Part shown: one piece after another, positions 16,859 to 24,914 of the stretch
Layout: every line of letters starts with the position of its first letter
How positions within the stretch are numbered: position 1 is the stretch's first letter
NCBI GenBank assembly: GCA_947179195.1
Contig: CAMXAS010000004.1
Coordinates: 1-28,711, forward strand
Reading direction: 5' to 3'
DNA length: 28,711 bases
DNA from: an uncultured Bacteroidales bacterium
GTDB taxonomy: Bacteria; Bacteroidota; Bacteroidia; Bacteroidales; P3
Program-made: the position numbers and the translations under genes
Notes under the pieces: model-generated
The model's database searches: none
Seen by the model: only the letters and a program-made list of their open reading frames with translations
Told to the model about the DNA's origin: nothing

Positions 16859-17594
16859 GGCCGTCATCAAGGTGGAGAACCTGACCAAACGTTTCGGCGA
16901 CTTTACGGCCGTGGACCACATCTCGTTCGAGGTGCGGAAAGGCGAAATCTTCGGCTTCCTGGGCGCGAACGGCGCAGGCAAGACCACGGCCATGCGGATG
17001 CTCTGCGGGCTGAGCCGCCCCACCGAAGGGCACGGCACGGTGGCCGGCTTCGACATCGCGCGGCAACAGGAACAAATCAAGAAGAACATCGGCTACATGA
17101 GCCAAAAGTTCTCGCTTTACAACGACCTCAAGGTGTGGGAGAACATCCGGCTGTTCGCCGGTATATACGGCATGAAGCCGAAGCGCATCGCCGCCAAGAC
17201 CGACGAACTGCTGAACCGCCTGGGCTTCATGGCGGAGAAAAACACGTTCGTGGAGAAACTGCCGCTGGGCTGGAAACAGAAACTGGCGTTTTCCGTGGCC
17301 ATCTTCCACGAACCGCAAATCGTCTTTTTGGACGAACCCACGGGCGGCGTGGACCCGATTACGCGGCGGCAGTTTTGGGAACTCATCTACGAGGCCGTGG
17401 AACAGGGCATCACGGTTTTCGTCACGACCCACTATATGGACGAAGCCGAATACTGCGACCGCGTATCGATTATGGTGGACGGCCGCATCGAGGCTTTGGA
17501 CAGCCCCCGCGAACTGAAAAAACGCATGGAGGCCCGCTCCATGGACGAGGTATTTAGACAACTGGCCCGCAAGGCCCGAAGAAGCGCCGACTGA
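16851..17594 (+). CDS. ABC exporter ATPase subunit 2 (YbhF C-half-like, altered signature)
   Basis: This is the second nucleotide-binding subunit of the exporter, with 247 residues. Walker A is GANGAGKTT, Walker B is IVFLDEPTGGVDP, and the H-loop is canonical (VTTHYMDEAEYCDR). The ABC signature, normally LSGGM/Q, reads LPLGWKQK, so the serine and first glycine are lost. This complements subunit 1, which has a canonical signature and a changed H-loop. In a heterodimer, one composite ATP site would be canonical and the other degenerate. I recall similar LPLGW wording in the C-terminal half of YbhF/RbbA-type proteins. The stop overlaps the permease start by one base (TGATG). Confidence 0.93.
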   Translation: MPEAVIKVENLTKRFGDFTAVDHISFEVRKGEIFGFLGANGAGKTTAMRMLCGLSRPTEGHGTVAGFDIARQQEQIKKNIGYMSQKFSLYNDLKVWENIRLFAGIYGMKPKRIAAKTDELLNRLGFMAEKNTFVEKLPLGWKQKLAFSVAIFHEPQIVFLDEPTGGVDPITRRQFWELIYEAVEQGITVFVTTHYMDEAEYCDRVSIMVDGRIEALDSPRELKKRMEARSMDEVFRQLARKARRSAD

Positions 17595-18679
17595 TGAAAC
17601 AATTTTGGGCATTCGTCAACAAGGAGTTCCTGCACATCTTCCGCGACCGGCAGACGATTCTGATTCTGCTGCTCATGCCGGTGGTGCAGGTGCTGCTGTT
17701 CGGCTTCGCCATCACGACCGACATACAGAACTCGTCGGTGGTGGTGCTGGACGAATGCCAGACCGCCGAGAGCCGCGCGCTGTTGAAGGAAATCGAATCG
17801 GGAAGCTATTTCGACATCGTTCAGTATATACAATCCGACCGCGACATCGACGCCATCTTCAAGAAAGGCAAGGTCAAAATCGGCATCGTGATTCCGAAAG
17901 ATTGGAGCCGCCGCATCGGGGCGGGCCAGGAGGCGCCGCTCCAACTTATCGTGGACGCTTCCAACCCCAACGAAGCCAGCATCCTGACCGGCTACCTGCA
18001 AGGCATCGCGGCGCAGTTCGCCGGCCTCGAACCGGTGCTGGACGTGGAGACGCGTATGCTCTACAACCCGCAGCTCAAAAGCGCCTATACGTTCGTGCCC
18101 GGCGTCATCGGGCTCGTGCTCATGCTCATTTGCACGCTCATGACCTCGGTCTCCATCGTGCGCGAGAAAGAGACCGGCACGATGGAAGTGTTGCTCGTGT
18201 CGCCGTCCAAACCGCTGTATATCATCTTCTCCAAGACGATTCCCTATTTCGTCATCGCGCTCATCAACATCGTGACCATCATCCTGCTCTCGATGTTCGT
18301 GTTCGGCGTGCCTATCAAAGGCAGCATCGCGCTGTTGTTCGGCGTCAGCATAACGTATATATTCGCTTCCCTGGCCTTGGGACTGCTCATTTCGACGGTT
18401 TCAAGCACGCAGCAAATCGCGATGATTATCTCGCTCATGGGGCTGATGCTGCCCACCGTCCTGCTGGCCGGCCTGTTGTTCCCCATCGAGAATATGCCGA
18501 TGCCGTTGCAGTGGGCTTCCAAAATCGTGCCGGCCACGTGGTTCATCGACATGACCAAGGCCATCATGATCAAGGGGCTGGGCATCGGCCTCATATGGAA
18601 ACAATGGCTCATCCTGTTGGGCATGACGGTACTTTTTATCGGCATCAGTGTGTCACGCTTTAAAATCCGGCTATCGTGA
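17594..18679 (+). CDS. ABC-2 type exporter permease (YbhS-like)
   Basis: This is an inner-membrane half of the exporter, with 361 residues. One transmembrane helix lies near the N-terminus (about residues 18-38). A periplasmic domain of roughly 135 residues follows, then five hydrophobic helices between about residue 170 and the C-terminus. The conserved cytoplasmic segment REKETGTMEVLLVSP after the second helix is typical of ABC-2 permeases that carry export substrates. Pairing with a second permease and two ATPases matches the YbhF/YbhS/YbhR type. It starts in the TGATG overlap with the ATPase gene and its stop overlaps the next start (GTGA). Substrate cannot be read from sequence; E. coli relatives are linked to drug or cation export. 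Confidence 0.92.
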   Translation: MKQFWAFVNKEFLHIFRDRQTILILLLMPVVQVLLFGFAITTDIQNSSVVVLDECQTAESRALLKEIESGSYFDIVQYIQSDRDIDAIFKKGKVKIGIVIPKDWSRRIGAGQEAPLQLIVDASNPNEASILTGYLQGIAAQFAGLEPVLDVETRMLYNPQLKSAYTFVPGVIGLVLMLICTLMTSVSIVREKETGTMEVLLVSPSKPLYIIFSKTIPYFVIALINIVTIILLSMFVFGVPIKGSIALLFGVSITYIFASLALGLLISTVSSTQQIAMIISLMGLMLPTVLLAGLLFPIENMPMPLQWASKIVPATWFIDMTKAIMIKGLGIGLIWKQWLILLGMTVLFIGISVSRFKIRLS

Positions 18680-19800
18680 GGACGTTTCTATTTCTGTTGG
18701 AAAAGGAATTCAAGCAGATTTTGCGCAACCGCATCATCCTGGCCATGATCATCGCGCTGCCGACCATTCAGTTGGCCATCCTGCCCCATGCCGCCACTTA
18801 CGAAATCCGCCATATCAACCTGGCGGTGGTGGACGCCGACCACTCCACGCTGTCGGCGGAACTGACGGCCAAGCTGAACGCCTCCCGCTATTTCAACCTC
18901 GTTTCGGACGGCACCTCTTACGAAGACGCGCTGGAATTGGTGGAGGACGGCAAGGCGCACTTGATTTTGGAAATCCCGCCGCATTTTGAAAAGGACTTGC
19001 GCCTGGCCTCCAAGGCGGGCCTCATGATTGCCGTGGATGCCGTGGACGGCACGATGGGCAGCATCGGGTCTTCTTATCTGAACCAAATCCTCCAGTCGTT
19101 CACCGCCGGCCTCGTCGCCCGCGGCGAAATCGCCTACCCGGAGGCCGCCGGCCCGCAGGCGCGCATTCAGGTCATCCCGCAATACCGCTACAACACGCAG
19201 CTCGACTACAAGACCTATATGGTGCCCGGCATCCTCGTCATGTTGCTTACGCTCGTGGGCGGCATCCTGGCCGCGCTCAACATCGTTTCGGAAAAGGAAC
19301 AGGGCACGTTGGAACAAATCAACGTGAGCCCCGTCCCCAAACAGTCGTACCTGCTGGCCAAGGTCATCCCGTTTTGGATTATCGGGCTGCTGACACTCGC
19401 CATCGGCCTCCTCATCGCACGCTTCCTGTACGGCATCGTGCCGGCCGGCAGCCTGCTCACGCTATATACATTCGCGGCCGTCTATGTGGTGGCGTTCACG
19501 GGCTTCGGCCTGTTGATTTCGGTGGCGGCCAAGACCCAGCAGCAATCCATGTTCATCGCCTTTTTCTTCCTGCTGATTTTCTTCCTCATGGGCGGGCTTT
19601 TCACGCCCATCAGCAGTATGCCTTACTGGGCGCAGGTCATCACGTGGTTCAACCCCACCGCCTACCTCATCGACGTGGTACGGCTCATCGTCATGAAAGG
19701 CAGCGGTTTCGCGGACTTAGTCCCGCAATTCTTCTGCATCCTCGGCTTTGCCGTGGTGTTCAACGTATGGGCGATTTTCGGTTACGATAAGACGGCTTAG
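18676..19800 (+). CDS. ABC-2 type exporter permease (YbhR-like)
   Basis: This is the second membrane half of the exporter, with 374 residues starting at GTG, whose bases overlap the stop of the first permease by four. The layout matches its partner: an N-terminal helix (about 19-38), a large periplasmic domain, then five helices from about residue 180. The segment SEKEQGTLEQINVSPV is the ABC-2 permease cytoplasmic loop, and MGGLFTPISSMPYWAQ is a family-typical loop before the last helices. It closes the six-gene exporter. Its stop codon (19798-19800) overlaps the stop of the convergent TonB receptor gene, and no intrinsic terminator is visible at the junction. Confidence 0.92.
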   Translation: MRTFLFLLEKEFKQILRNRIILAMIIALPTIQLAILPHAATYEIRHINLAVVDADHSTLSAELTAKLNASRYFNLVSDGTSYEDALELVEDGKAHLILEIPPHFEKDLRLASKAGLMIAVDAVDGTMGSIGSSYLNQILQSFTAGLVARGEIAYPEAAGPQARIQVIPQYRYNTQLDYKTYMVPGILVMLLTLVGGILAALNIVSEKEQGTLEQINVSPVPKQSYLLAKVIPFWIIGLLTLAIGLLIARFLYGIVPAGSLLTLYTFAAVYVVAFTGFGLLISVAAKTQQQSMFIAFFFLLIFFLMGGLFTPISSMPYWAQVITWFNPTAYLIDVVRLIVMKGSGFADLVPQFFCILGFAVVFNVWAIFGYDKTA

Positions 19801-22295
19801 AATTCCACGTCCAATTTGACATTGACCTGCATGGGCGTGAGCCGGTTCGGGATGGCGAACGAACGGCCGTCGAACGTGTTGATCCACGTGTAGGAAATCG
19901 TATTGTTCATTTGGAACATATTGAACAGTTCCAATCCCAACCAAATGCTTTTGATATAGGTCAACGGATTCTTGGGCCCGTAGATTTTGTTGGGGCCTTT
20001 GAGCCGGAACGCCATACCGAGATCGACGCGCTTGTAGGACGGCAGCCGTTCGTGGCCGCGCCACTTCATGCGCTCCGGGTCGGTCAGGCGGTCGAGGTTT
20101 CCGCTCGGCATCCCCGTGGCGAAAACGCCGTTGACATAGACTTTCATGTTCTTGTTCCGCAGGAAATAATCCTGAAAGAACACGTTGATGGAGAAAAGCT
20201 GGTCGGTCGGGCGCGGAATCATGCCGGTCTGCGTCGTCACGCCCGTGGCTTCATCCACAAACGTGATGTTTTCGCTGGTTTTGAGGAAGGCCACGCTGAC
20301 CCACGACTCGGCCCCCGGCACAAACTCGCCGGAAAGCCGCAAATCCACGCCCGTGGCATACCCGTAAGCGCAATTACGCCCCATGTAACGGATACGGACG
20401 TTATCCATTTCGTAGGGGTTCAAGTCGTAAAGGTATTTGTAATAGGCTTCCCCCATGAATTTGAACGGACGGTCCCAAATCGAGAAGCCGATTTCCGCAC
20501 TCAGGATGGCGTGAATGGATTTCTGCGCCTTGACGTCGGTATGCAGATTGCCGTAAACGTCGCGCAATTCCTTGTACAGCGGTTCCTGCACATAATGCCC
20601 GATGGCCGCACGGAACACCGTATAGGTCTTCCAATCGGGCTGATAGGCGAAATTGAGACGCGGACTGATGCAGAACTCATTGTTCATCGACCAATACGAC
20701 ATACGCACGCCGGCCGTAAGCTGATACATCTCGTCGCTGCCGAAATCGAACAGCCCTTGCGCGTAGCCCGTCAGCCGGTGCGACTGCATACGGTGGTCCG
20801 ACACATAGCGCGACTGCACCTTGGGCGCTTCCAGGTCGGGGTTTTGGCCGGGCTGTGTAAACCAGTCGTTCGGTAGCACATAGCCGGCCGAATCCTGCAC
20901 GTTCCACTCGTTGATGCGGTCGATGATATCCTCGTAGCGGTAGCGCAGCCCCCAGTGGACGATGGCCGGCTTCGTCACATAATCGCCCTTGTAGTCGAGC
21001 GAGGTGATGATGCCGTTGAGATAGTCGCGGCCATGGTTCAGGAACGTGCCGGCGCCTATCGGTTCGCCCTGCCCGCCGAAACTGTCGTCCTTCCCCTCTT
21101 CCACGGCACTGAGCAGATACGCGCCCTCTATATCGTAACTTTCCTGTTCTATCGTGTTGAAGAAACTGAACGTCAAACTGTTTTTGAGTTTCTGAGACGT
21201 CCGGTTCGCCCAGACGAACGCTCCGAAATAAGACGTGAACACATCGCGCTCCTGCCCCTCGAACGCCACCGTGAACATCAGCGGGTCGCTGTAAGCGCCG
21301 ATGCGCGTCTGCTGCGTCGTGGGAATGAACTTATAGACGTTGTAGGCCACGTTGCCCAGGAACGAGAATTTGTTGCGTTCGTCGAGCTTGTAGGTCATAA
21401 ACGTTTGGAAATCGGTGAATGAGGGCTTGTAGTTGCCTTTCCTGTCCAAGGTTTTGAGCACGTATTGCGTGGCCTTATGCCGCAAGCCGAGCAGATACGT
21501 AAATTTCTTGTCTTTCGACAGCCCTTCCAGATGCAGGTTGCCGCCCATGAAGTTAAGCCCCACCGAACCGGCGAATTCCTTGGGTTCGCGGTAACGGATA
21601 TCCAGCACCGACGACATCTTGTCGCCGTATTTGGCCTCGAAGCCGCCGCTCGAAAAGTTCGTGCTGCCCACCAAATCCGGGTTGATGAAACTCAGCCCCT
21701 CCTGTTCGGCACTCCGTATCAGGAACGAACGGTAGATTTCGATATCGTTGACGTAAATCAGGTTTTCGTCGTAATTACCGCCGCGCACCGAATACTGGGA
21801 ACTCAATTCGTTGTTGGAATTGACGCCCGGCAACGACCGCAACACTTCCTCCACGCCCCCGGTAAACCCTATCATGTTCCGCACCACGAGCGGGTCTATC
21901 GTGACATAGCCCTTGCGGTTGCCCGTGACCGTAACGCCTGAGAGTTCATTGTCATGAACCGCCAACCGCTGTTGGATATTCTTGACCTCCCCCTTGAGGA
22001 GAATCATCGAACGGGAAACATTTTCGTAGGAAATATGGGAAAAACGCACGAGCAAGGACACGCCCGACGGCACCTCCAGTTCGAAAAAACCCGCGGAATC
22101 GGTAAAAGTACCGATGGGCTTGGTCAGGTTGACGACACCGACGGCGACTAATTCCAACGGCCGGCCGGCTTGGTTCACGACGCGCCCGCGGAGAATGGCC
22201 CCCGCCTGCAACGCCTCAAAGCCCGCCCCGAAAAACAACAGGCCGAAACACAAAATCCGAAACGCGCGCCTAATACGCTCCCACTTCACTCCCAT
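19797..22295 (-). CDS. TonB-dependent outer-membrane receptor with carboxypeptidase-like regulatory domain
   Basis: This outer-membrane receptor imports an unknown ligand using TonB energy. From the ATG at 22295 the protein has 832 residues. A signal peptide (core ILCFGLLFFGAGF) is followed by a CarboxypepD_reg-like domain at about residues 33-115 (GRVVNQAGRPLELVAVGV). Next come a TonB-box-like VTVTG, a plug domain with EVLRSLPGVNSNNELSSQYS and VRGGNYDENLIYVN, and a long barrel ending in phenylalanine. It is not of the SusC type: I see no SusD-like gene nearby. An in-frame start at 22379 is possible but would overlap the upstream gene by 110 bases and bury the signal peptide. The preferred start overlaps it by 26 bases, suggesting one operon. 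Ligand is not inferable. Confidence 0.9.
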   Translation of the reverse strand: MGVKWERIRRAFRILCFGLLFFGAGFEALQAGAILRGRVVNQAGRPLELVAVGVVNLTKPIGTFTDSAGFFELEVPSGVSLLVRFSHISYENVSRSMILLKGEVKNIQQRLAVHDNELSGVTVTGNRKGYVTIDPLVVRNMIGFTGGVEEVLRSLPGVNSNNELSSQYSVRGGNYDENLIYVNDIEIYRSFLIRSAEQEGLSFINPDLVGSTNFSSGGFEAKYGDKMSSVLDIRYREPKEFAGSVGLNFMGGNLHLEGLSKDKKFTYLLGLRHKATQYVLKTLDRKGNYKPSFTDFQTFMTYKLDERNKFSFLGNVAYNVYKFIPTTQQTRIGAYSDPLMFTVAFEGQERDVFTSYFGAFVWANRTSQKLKNSLTFSFFNTIEQESYDIEGAYLLSAVEEGKDDSFGGQGEPIGAGTFLNHGRDYLNGIITSLDYKGDYVTKPAIVHWGLRYRYEDIIDRINEWNVQDSAGYVLPNDWFTQPGQNPDLEAPKVQSRYVSDHRMQSHRLTGYAQGLFDFGSDEMYQLTAGVRMSYWSMNNEFCISPRLNFAYQPDWKTYTVFRAAIGHYVQEPLYKELRDVYGNLHTDVKAQKSIHAILSAEIGFSIWDRPFKFMGEAYYKYLYDLNPYEMDNVRIRYMGRNCAYGYATGVDLRLSGEFVPGAESWVSVAFLKTSENITFVDEATGVTTQTGMIPRPTDQLFSINVFFQDYFLRNKNMKVYVNGVFATGMPSGNLDRLTDPERMKWRGHERLPSYKRVDLGMAFRLKGPNKIYGPKNPLTYIKSIWLGLELFNMFQMNNTISYTWINTFDGRSFAIPNRLTPMQVNVKLDVEF

Positions 22296-23007
22296 ACTCC
22301 TCAAACTCGCCGCTCCGACGCTCTTTCTGATCCTGCTGCCGCTGCGCCTTCCACTTTTGGATAAACTTGGCCCACGCAAACGGATTGAATAAATTATTGG
22401 GCGCGATTTGCCCCTGATAATACAGTTTATCGACCTGCTGCCGCGTCAGGTCTTGGTAATTCATGCCGGCATCCATCTTCCCGGCCTTGGCCAACTCGCG
22501 CATGGCGGCCAGCGTGAAATTCTTGCGCAGGATGTCGGCGTTCGTTTCCGGCAGTTCGAGGTTGACGAAAGCCTCGCGGAATTTTTCCTTGGACGGCCAC
22601 GGGTAAATGACGGTCTCGGTCAGCATAATCGTGTCCTGCACCATGCTCTGCACGACCGAATAACGGTCTTCGGTCAAGGTGTCCGAAAGGTAGAGGCTGA
22701 CAGGCCTGTAGCCGACCGACGTAATGACGATGCGGTCGCCTATCATGGCCGCGAACGTGAAGAAACCGTTGATATTGGAAATGGCACCGCGGTTCGTGCC
22801 TTCGATTTGAATCGTGGCGTAAGGAAGGGGCGACAAATCCTTGGCATCGACCAGCACCCCGGAAAACTGGATGACCCGCTCCCGTTTGCCCGAATCGGCG
22901 GCATACAGCACGGGACATAACGAAAAAAGACCTGCCACCAACCAAAAACCGCCCTTCAACAAGCCCGAAAACGCCCGTCGGCGGCTATGTGCACCACGCT
23001 CCCACAT
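22270..23007 (-). CDS. Exported carboxypeptidase-like regulatory domain protein
   Basis: This is a 245-residue protein of unknown function. After a basic N-terminus there is a signal-peptide core (FWLVAGLFSLCPVLYAADS). A carboxypeptidase-like regulatory domain spans about residues 45-125 (SGVLVDAKDLSPLPYATIQI and NINGFFTFAAMIGDRIVIT). The C-terminal part is helical and charged, ending in a Gln/Lys/Arg-rich stretch, with no beta barrel. Similar standalone proteins are frequent in Bacteroidota and are usually periplasmic or envelope-associated. It is the first gene of the operon with the TonB receptor, so a role with that receptor is plausible. A -7 box ends four bases before this ATG. If transcription starts further in, the tandem TTG codons at residues 16-17 are alternative starts giving a compact signal peptide. 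Confidence 0.75.
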   Translation of the reverse strand: MWERGAHSRRRAFSGLLKGGFWLVAGLFSLCPVLYAADSGKRERVIQFSGVLVDAKDLSPLPYATIQIEGTNRGAISNINGFFTFAAMIGDRIVITSVGYRPVSLYLSDTLTEDRYSVVQSMVQDTIMLTETVIYPWPSKEKFREAFVNLELPETNADILRKNFTLAAMRELAKAGKMDAGMNYQDLTRQQVDKLYYQGQIAPNNLFNPFAWAKFIQKWKAQRQQDQKERRSGEFEEYGSEVGAY

Positions 23008-23011
23008 GGAG

Positions 23012-23042
23012 CAAAGATACGTTTTTTTTGGTTGTTTTCAAA
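23012..23042 (-). promoter_or_regulatory. Promoter for the carboxypeptidase-domain/TonB receptor operon
   Basis: On the minus strand TTTG (23042-23039) and TATCTTTG (23019-23012) match the -33 and -7 elements with a 19-bp spacer. The -7 box ends four bases before the ATG, so the message would have essentially no leader. Confidence 0.72.
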
Positions 23043-23058
23043 AAAAAGACTACCTTTG
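23027..23058 (+). promoter_or_regulatory. Promoter for the 29-residue basic protein gene
   Basis: TTTG (23027-23030) and TACCTTTG (23051-23058) match the Bacteroidota -33 and -7 elements with a 20-bp spacer. The predicted leader is about 50 bases. Its -33 element lies within the spacer of the opposite promoter, and the reverse is also true. Confidence 0.75.
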
Positions 23059-23112
23059 CAGTCCTCAAAATTAGAGTAAAACGGATTTATAAACCATAAA
23101 AAGCTAAGAGTC

Positions 23113-23202
23113 ATGCCCAGCGGAAAGAAAAGAAAGAGACATAAAATGGCGACCCACAAGCGTAAAAAACGTCTGCGCAAGAATCGTCATAAGAAGAGAT
23201 AA
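23113..23202 (+). CDS. Tiny basic AURKAIP1/COX24-type ribosome-associated protein
   Basis: This 29-residue reading frame is missed by usual length cut-offs. The product starts MPSGKKRKRHKMATHKRK and is almost wholly Lys, Arg and His. This matches my recollection of the small AURKAIP1/COX24-domain proteins annotated across Bacteroidota. That domain is shared with mitochondrial ribosomal protein mS38 and mycobacterial bS22, which bind the small ribosomal subunit, so a ribosomal role is likely but inferred. Supporting evidence: a well-formed promoter upstream, a leader of about 50 bases, and a terminator immediately downstream, making a single-gene unit of the kind expected for a strongly expressed ribosomal protein. 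Confidence 0.85.
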   Translation: MPSGKKRKRHKMATHKRKKRLRKNRHKKR

Positions 23203-23208
23203 TCTCGC

Positions 23209-23241
23209 AAAAAGGGGAACCCCGTACGGAGTTCCCCTTTT
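23209..23241. terminator. Bidirectional intrinsic terminator
   Basis: AAAAGGGGAAC pairs with GTTCCCCTTTT around a ten-base centre that can itself pair partly (CCGTACGG). A and T runs flank both sides, so it can end the 29-residue gene on the + strand and the regulator gene on the - strand. Confidence 0.88.
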
Positions 23242-23264
23242 CGTTTCCGGGCTTCGGCCGCCGT

Positions 23265-23480
23265 CTAAGGCCGATCGTCGGGCCGATATTCCAGCACATC
23301 GCCGGGCTGACAGTCCAGCACCTTGCAGATGGCTTCCAGCGTCGTGAAGCGCACCGCCTTGGCCTTGCCCGTTTTCAGGATGGACAGATTCGTGGGCGAC
23401 ACGCCTATCCGTTCGGCCAGTTCGCCGGACGACATCTTGCGCTTGGCCATCATCACATCCACATTCACTATAATCGGCAT
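23265..23480 (-). CDS. Small Cro/CI-type helix-turn-helix regulator
   Basis: This is a 71-residue DNA-binding protein consisting almost only of a Cro/CI-type helix-turn-helix: GELAERIGVSPTNLSILKTG (about residues 18-37) is the HTH core, followed by RFTTLEAICKVLDCQPGDVLEY, the usual closing helices. It resembles the short YozG-like subgroup, which often sits beside a DUF2975 membrane protein; here the neighbour is a flotillin instead. It begins nine bases after the flotillin stop in the same direction, so it is probably the third gene of that operon and may regulate it. The shared terminator follows about 24 bases downstream. Confidence 0.9.
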   Translation of the reverse strand: MPIIVNVDVMMAKRKMSSGELAERIGVSPTNLSILKTGKAKAVRFTTLEAICKVLDCQPGDVLEYRPDDRP

Positions 23481-23489
23481 ACCCGCTGC

Positions 23490-24914
23490 TTATCGTTCAA
23501 CCGTTTCTTCCGTCTGCACGGGTTGGTCTGCCGTGGCGCCCTTGAGGTAGGAAGGCAGGCTCAGCCCCGCCATCTTGAAAAGGTCTTCCATCGGCGGCAC
23601 CGACTTCATCATGCCGGAAATGAAATTGGCCGTGGAGGTCGTGCCGTCGCCGCCCTTGCCGTTGCCGTCCCATACCGTCACCTTGTCTATTTTGATGCCC
23701 TTGACGGCTTCCACCTGCGTGCGTACCAGTTCGGGCAGTTTGTCGGCGATAAGCATGAGTACGGCCTGCTGCGGGTCGCCGGCGGCCGCCCGTACCATTT
23801 GGTTGAAACCCTCGGCCTGCTTGGAAAGCACTTCCAGCATACCGCGCGCCTGCGCGTCCATCTTGGCGTAGATGGCGTCGGCCTCACCCTTGGCCATACG
23901 GCGGATTTTCTCGGCTTCGGCCTCGGCCTCGATAATGGCTTTCTCCTTGTCGATTTGCGCCGGCACCACGACGTTGGCCTGCCGCGTGGCTTTCTCCCGC
24001 TCGGCGCGCGCCAACTCGGCGTCGCGTTCGGACTTGTAGGCTTCTTCCATGGCCTTGGCAGCCTGCACCTTTTCGGCCGCTATCGCGATACGCGCGGCTT
24101 CGGCTTCTTTCTCGCGGCGGTTGGCCTCCGAATTGGCAATCGCGATTTTGGAGTTGTTCTCCCCTTCGATGGCCTTGGCGTTGGCGTCCGCCGTACTGAT
24201 ACGCGTATCGCGCACGGTTTCCGCAATCCGGATGTCCTTGTCCCGGTCGGCCTCGGCCTTACCGATTTCACCGTGACGGTTCTGCTCGGCCACGCTCTTT
24301 TTGGCGTCGTTGATGGCCTTGGCGGCCGCCTCCTTACCCAACGCCTCGATATAGCCCGACTCGTCGCGGATGTCGGTGACGTTGACATTGATGAGTTTAA
24401 GGCCGATTTTACGCAATTCGGCTTCCACGTTCGCGCTGACGTTGGCCAGGAATTTGTCGCGGTCGGCGTTGATTTCCTCAATATCCATCGTGGCGATGAC
24501 CAGACGGAGCTGCCCGAACAGGATATCGGTCGTAATGCTTTGGATGTTCTCAATCGACAGGCCCAACAGACGTTCGGCCGCGTTCGTCATGTTGTCGGGC
24601 TCGGTCGAAACGCCCACCGTAAAGCGGCAGGGCACATCCACACGGATGTTCTGCTTGCTCAACGCATTGGTCAGGTTGCATTCGATGGAAATGGGCGTCA
24701 AATCCAGGAAAGCGTAGTCCTGGAACACCGGCCAGATGAAGGAAGCGCCGCCGTGGATGCAGCGTGCCGACGAACGCCCGCCGTTCTTATTGCGCCGCGT
24801 CTTACCGTAGATAACGAGAATCTTGTCGGACGGGCAACGTTTGTAACGTTTGAGGATGGCCGTAAACGTGACGAACACGACGGCCACAATGATGAGAATC
24901 AGATAAACTGCCAT
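23490..24914 (-). CDS. Flotillin-family SPFH membrane scaffold (FloT/YuaG-like)
   Basis: Flotillins assemble in the inner membrane and organise membrane microdomains. The protein has 474 residues. An N-terminal membrane segment (about 2-22, VYLILIIVAVVFVTF) is followed by an SPFH/band-7 domain at about residues 28-190 (ILVIYGKTRRN through VNVTDIRDESGYI). A long Ala/Glu/Lys-rich coiled coil runs over about 190-360 with repeated EAEAEKIRR-type heptads, and a C-terminal flotillin segment (GMLEVLSKQAEGFNQMVRAA, DKLPELVRTQVEAVKGIKID) follows. It lies downstream of an NfeD/YuaF-like gene, the usual partner of flotillins (compare yuaF-yuaG of Bacillus). A 17-codon frame resembling its own first residues lies just upstream. 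Confidence 0.93.
   Translation of the reverse strand: MAVYLILIIVAVVFVTFTAILKRYKRCPSDKILVIYGKTRRNKNGGRSSARCIHGGASFIWPVFQDYAFLDLTPISIECNLTNALSKQNIRVDVPCRFTVGVSTEPDNMTNAAERLLGLSIENIQSITTDILFGQLRLVIATMDIEEINADRDKFLANVSANVEAELRKIGLKLINVNVTDIRDESGYIEALGKEAAAKAINDAKKSVAEQNRHGEIGKAEADRDKDIRIAETVRDTRISTADANAKAIEGENNSKIAIANSEANRREKEAEAARIAIAAEKVQAAKAMEEAYKSERDAELARAEREKATRQANVVVPAQIDKEKAIIEAEAEAEKIRRMAKGEADAIYAKMDAQARGMLEVLSKQAEGFNQMVRAAAGDPQQAVLMLIADKLPELVRTQVEAVKGIKIDKVTVWDGNGKGGDGTTSTANFISGMMKSVPPMEDLFKMAGLSLPSYLKGATADQPVQTEETVER

Noticed and set aside
15920..17594. Possibility that the two ATPase genes are one YbhF-type gene broken by a frameshift
   Set aside because: Each has its own start codon, a complete C-terminal segment and all core motifs, and the 8-base overlap resembles the other tight junctions in this operon.
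22296..22379. Longer N-terminus for the TonB receptor starting at 22379
   Set aside because: It would overlap the upstream gene by 110 bases and place a Ser/Arg-rich tail before the signal peptide; the ATG at 22295 gives a normal signal.
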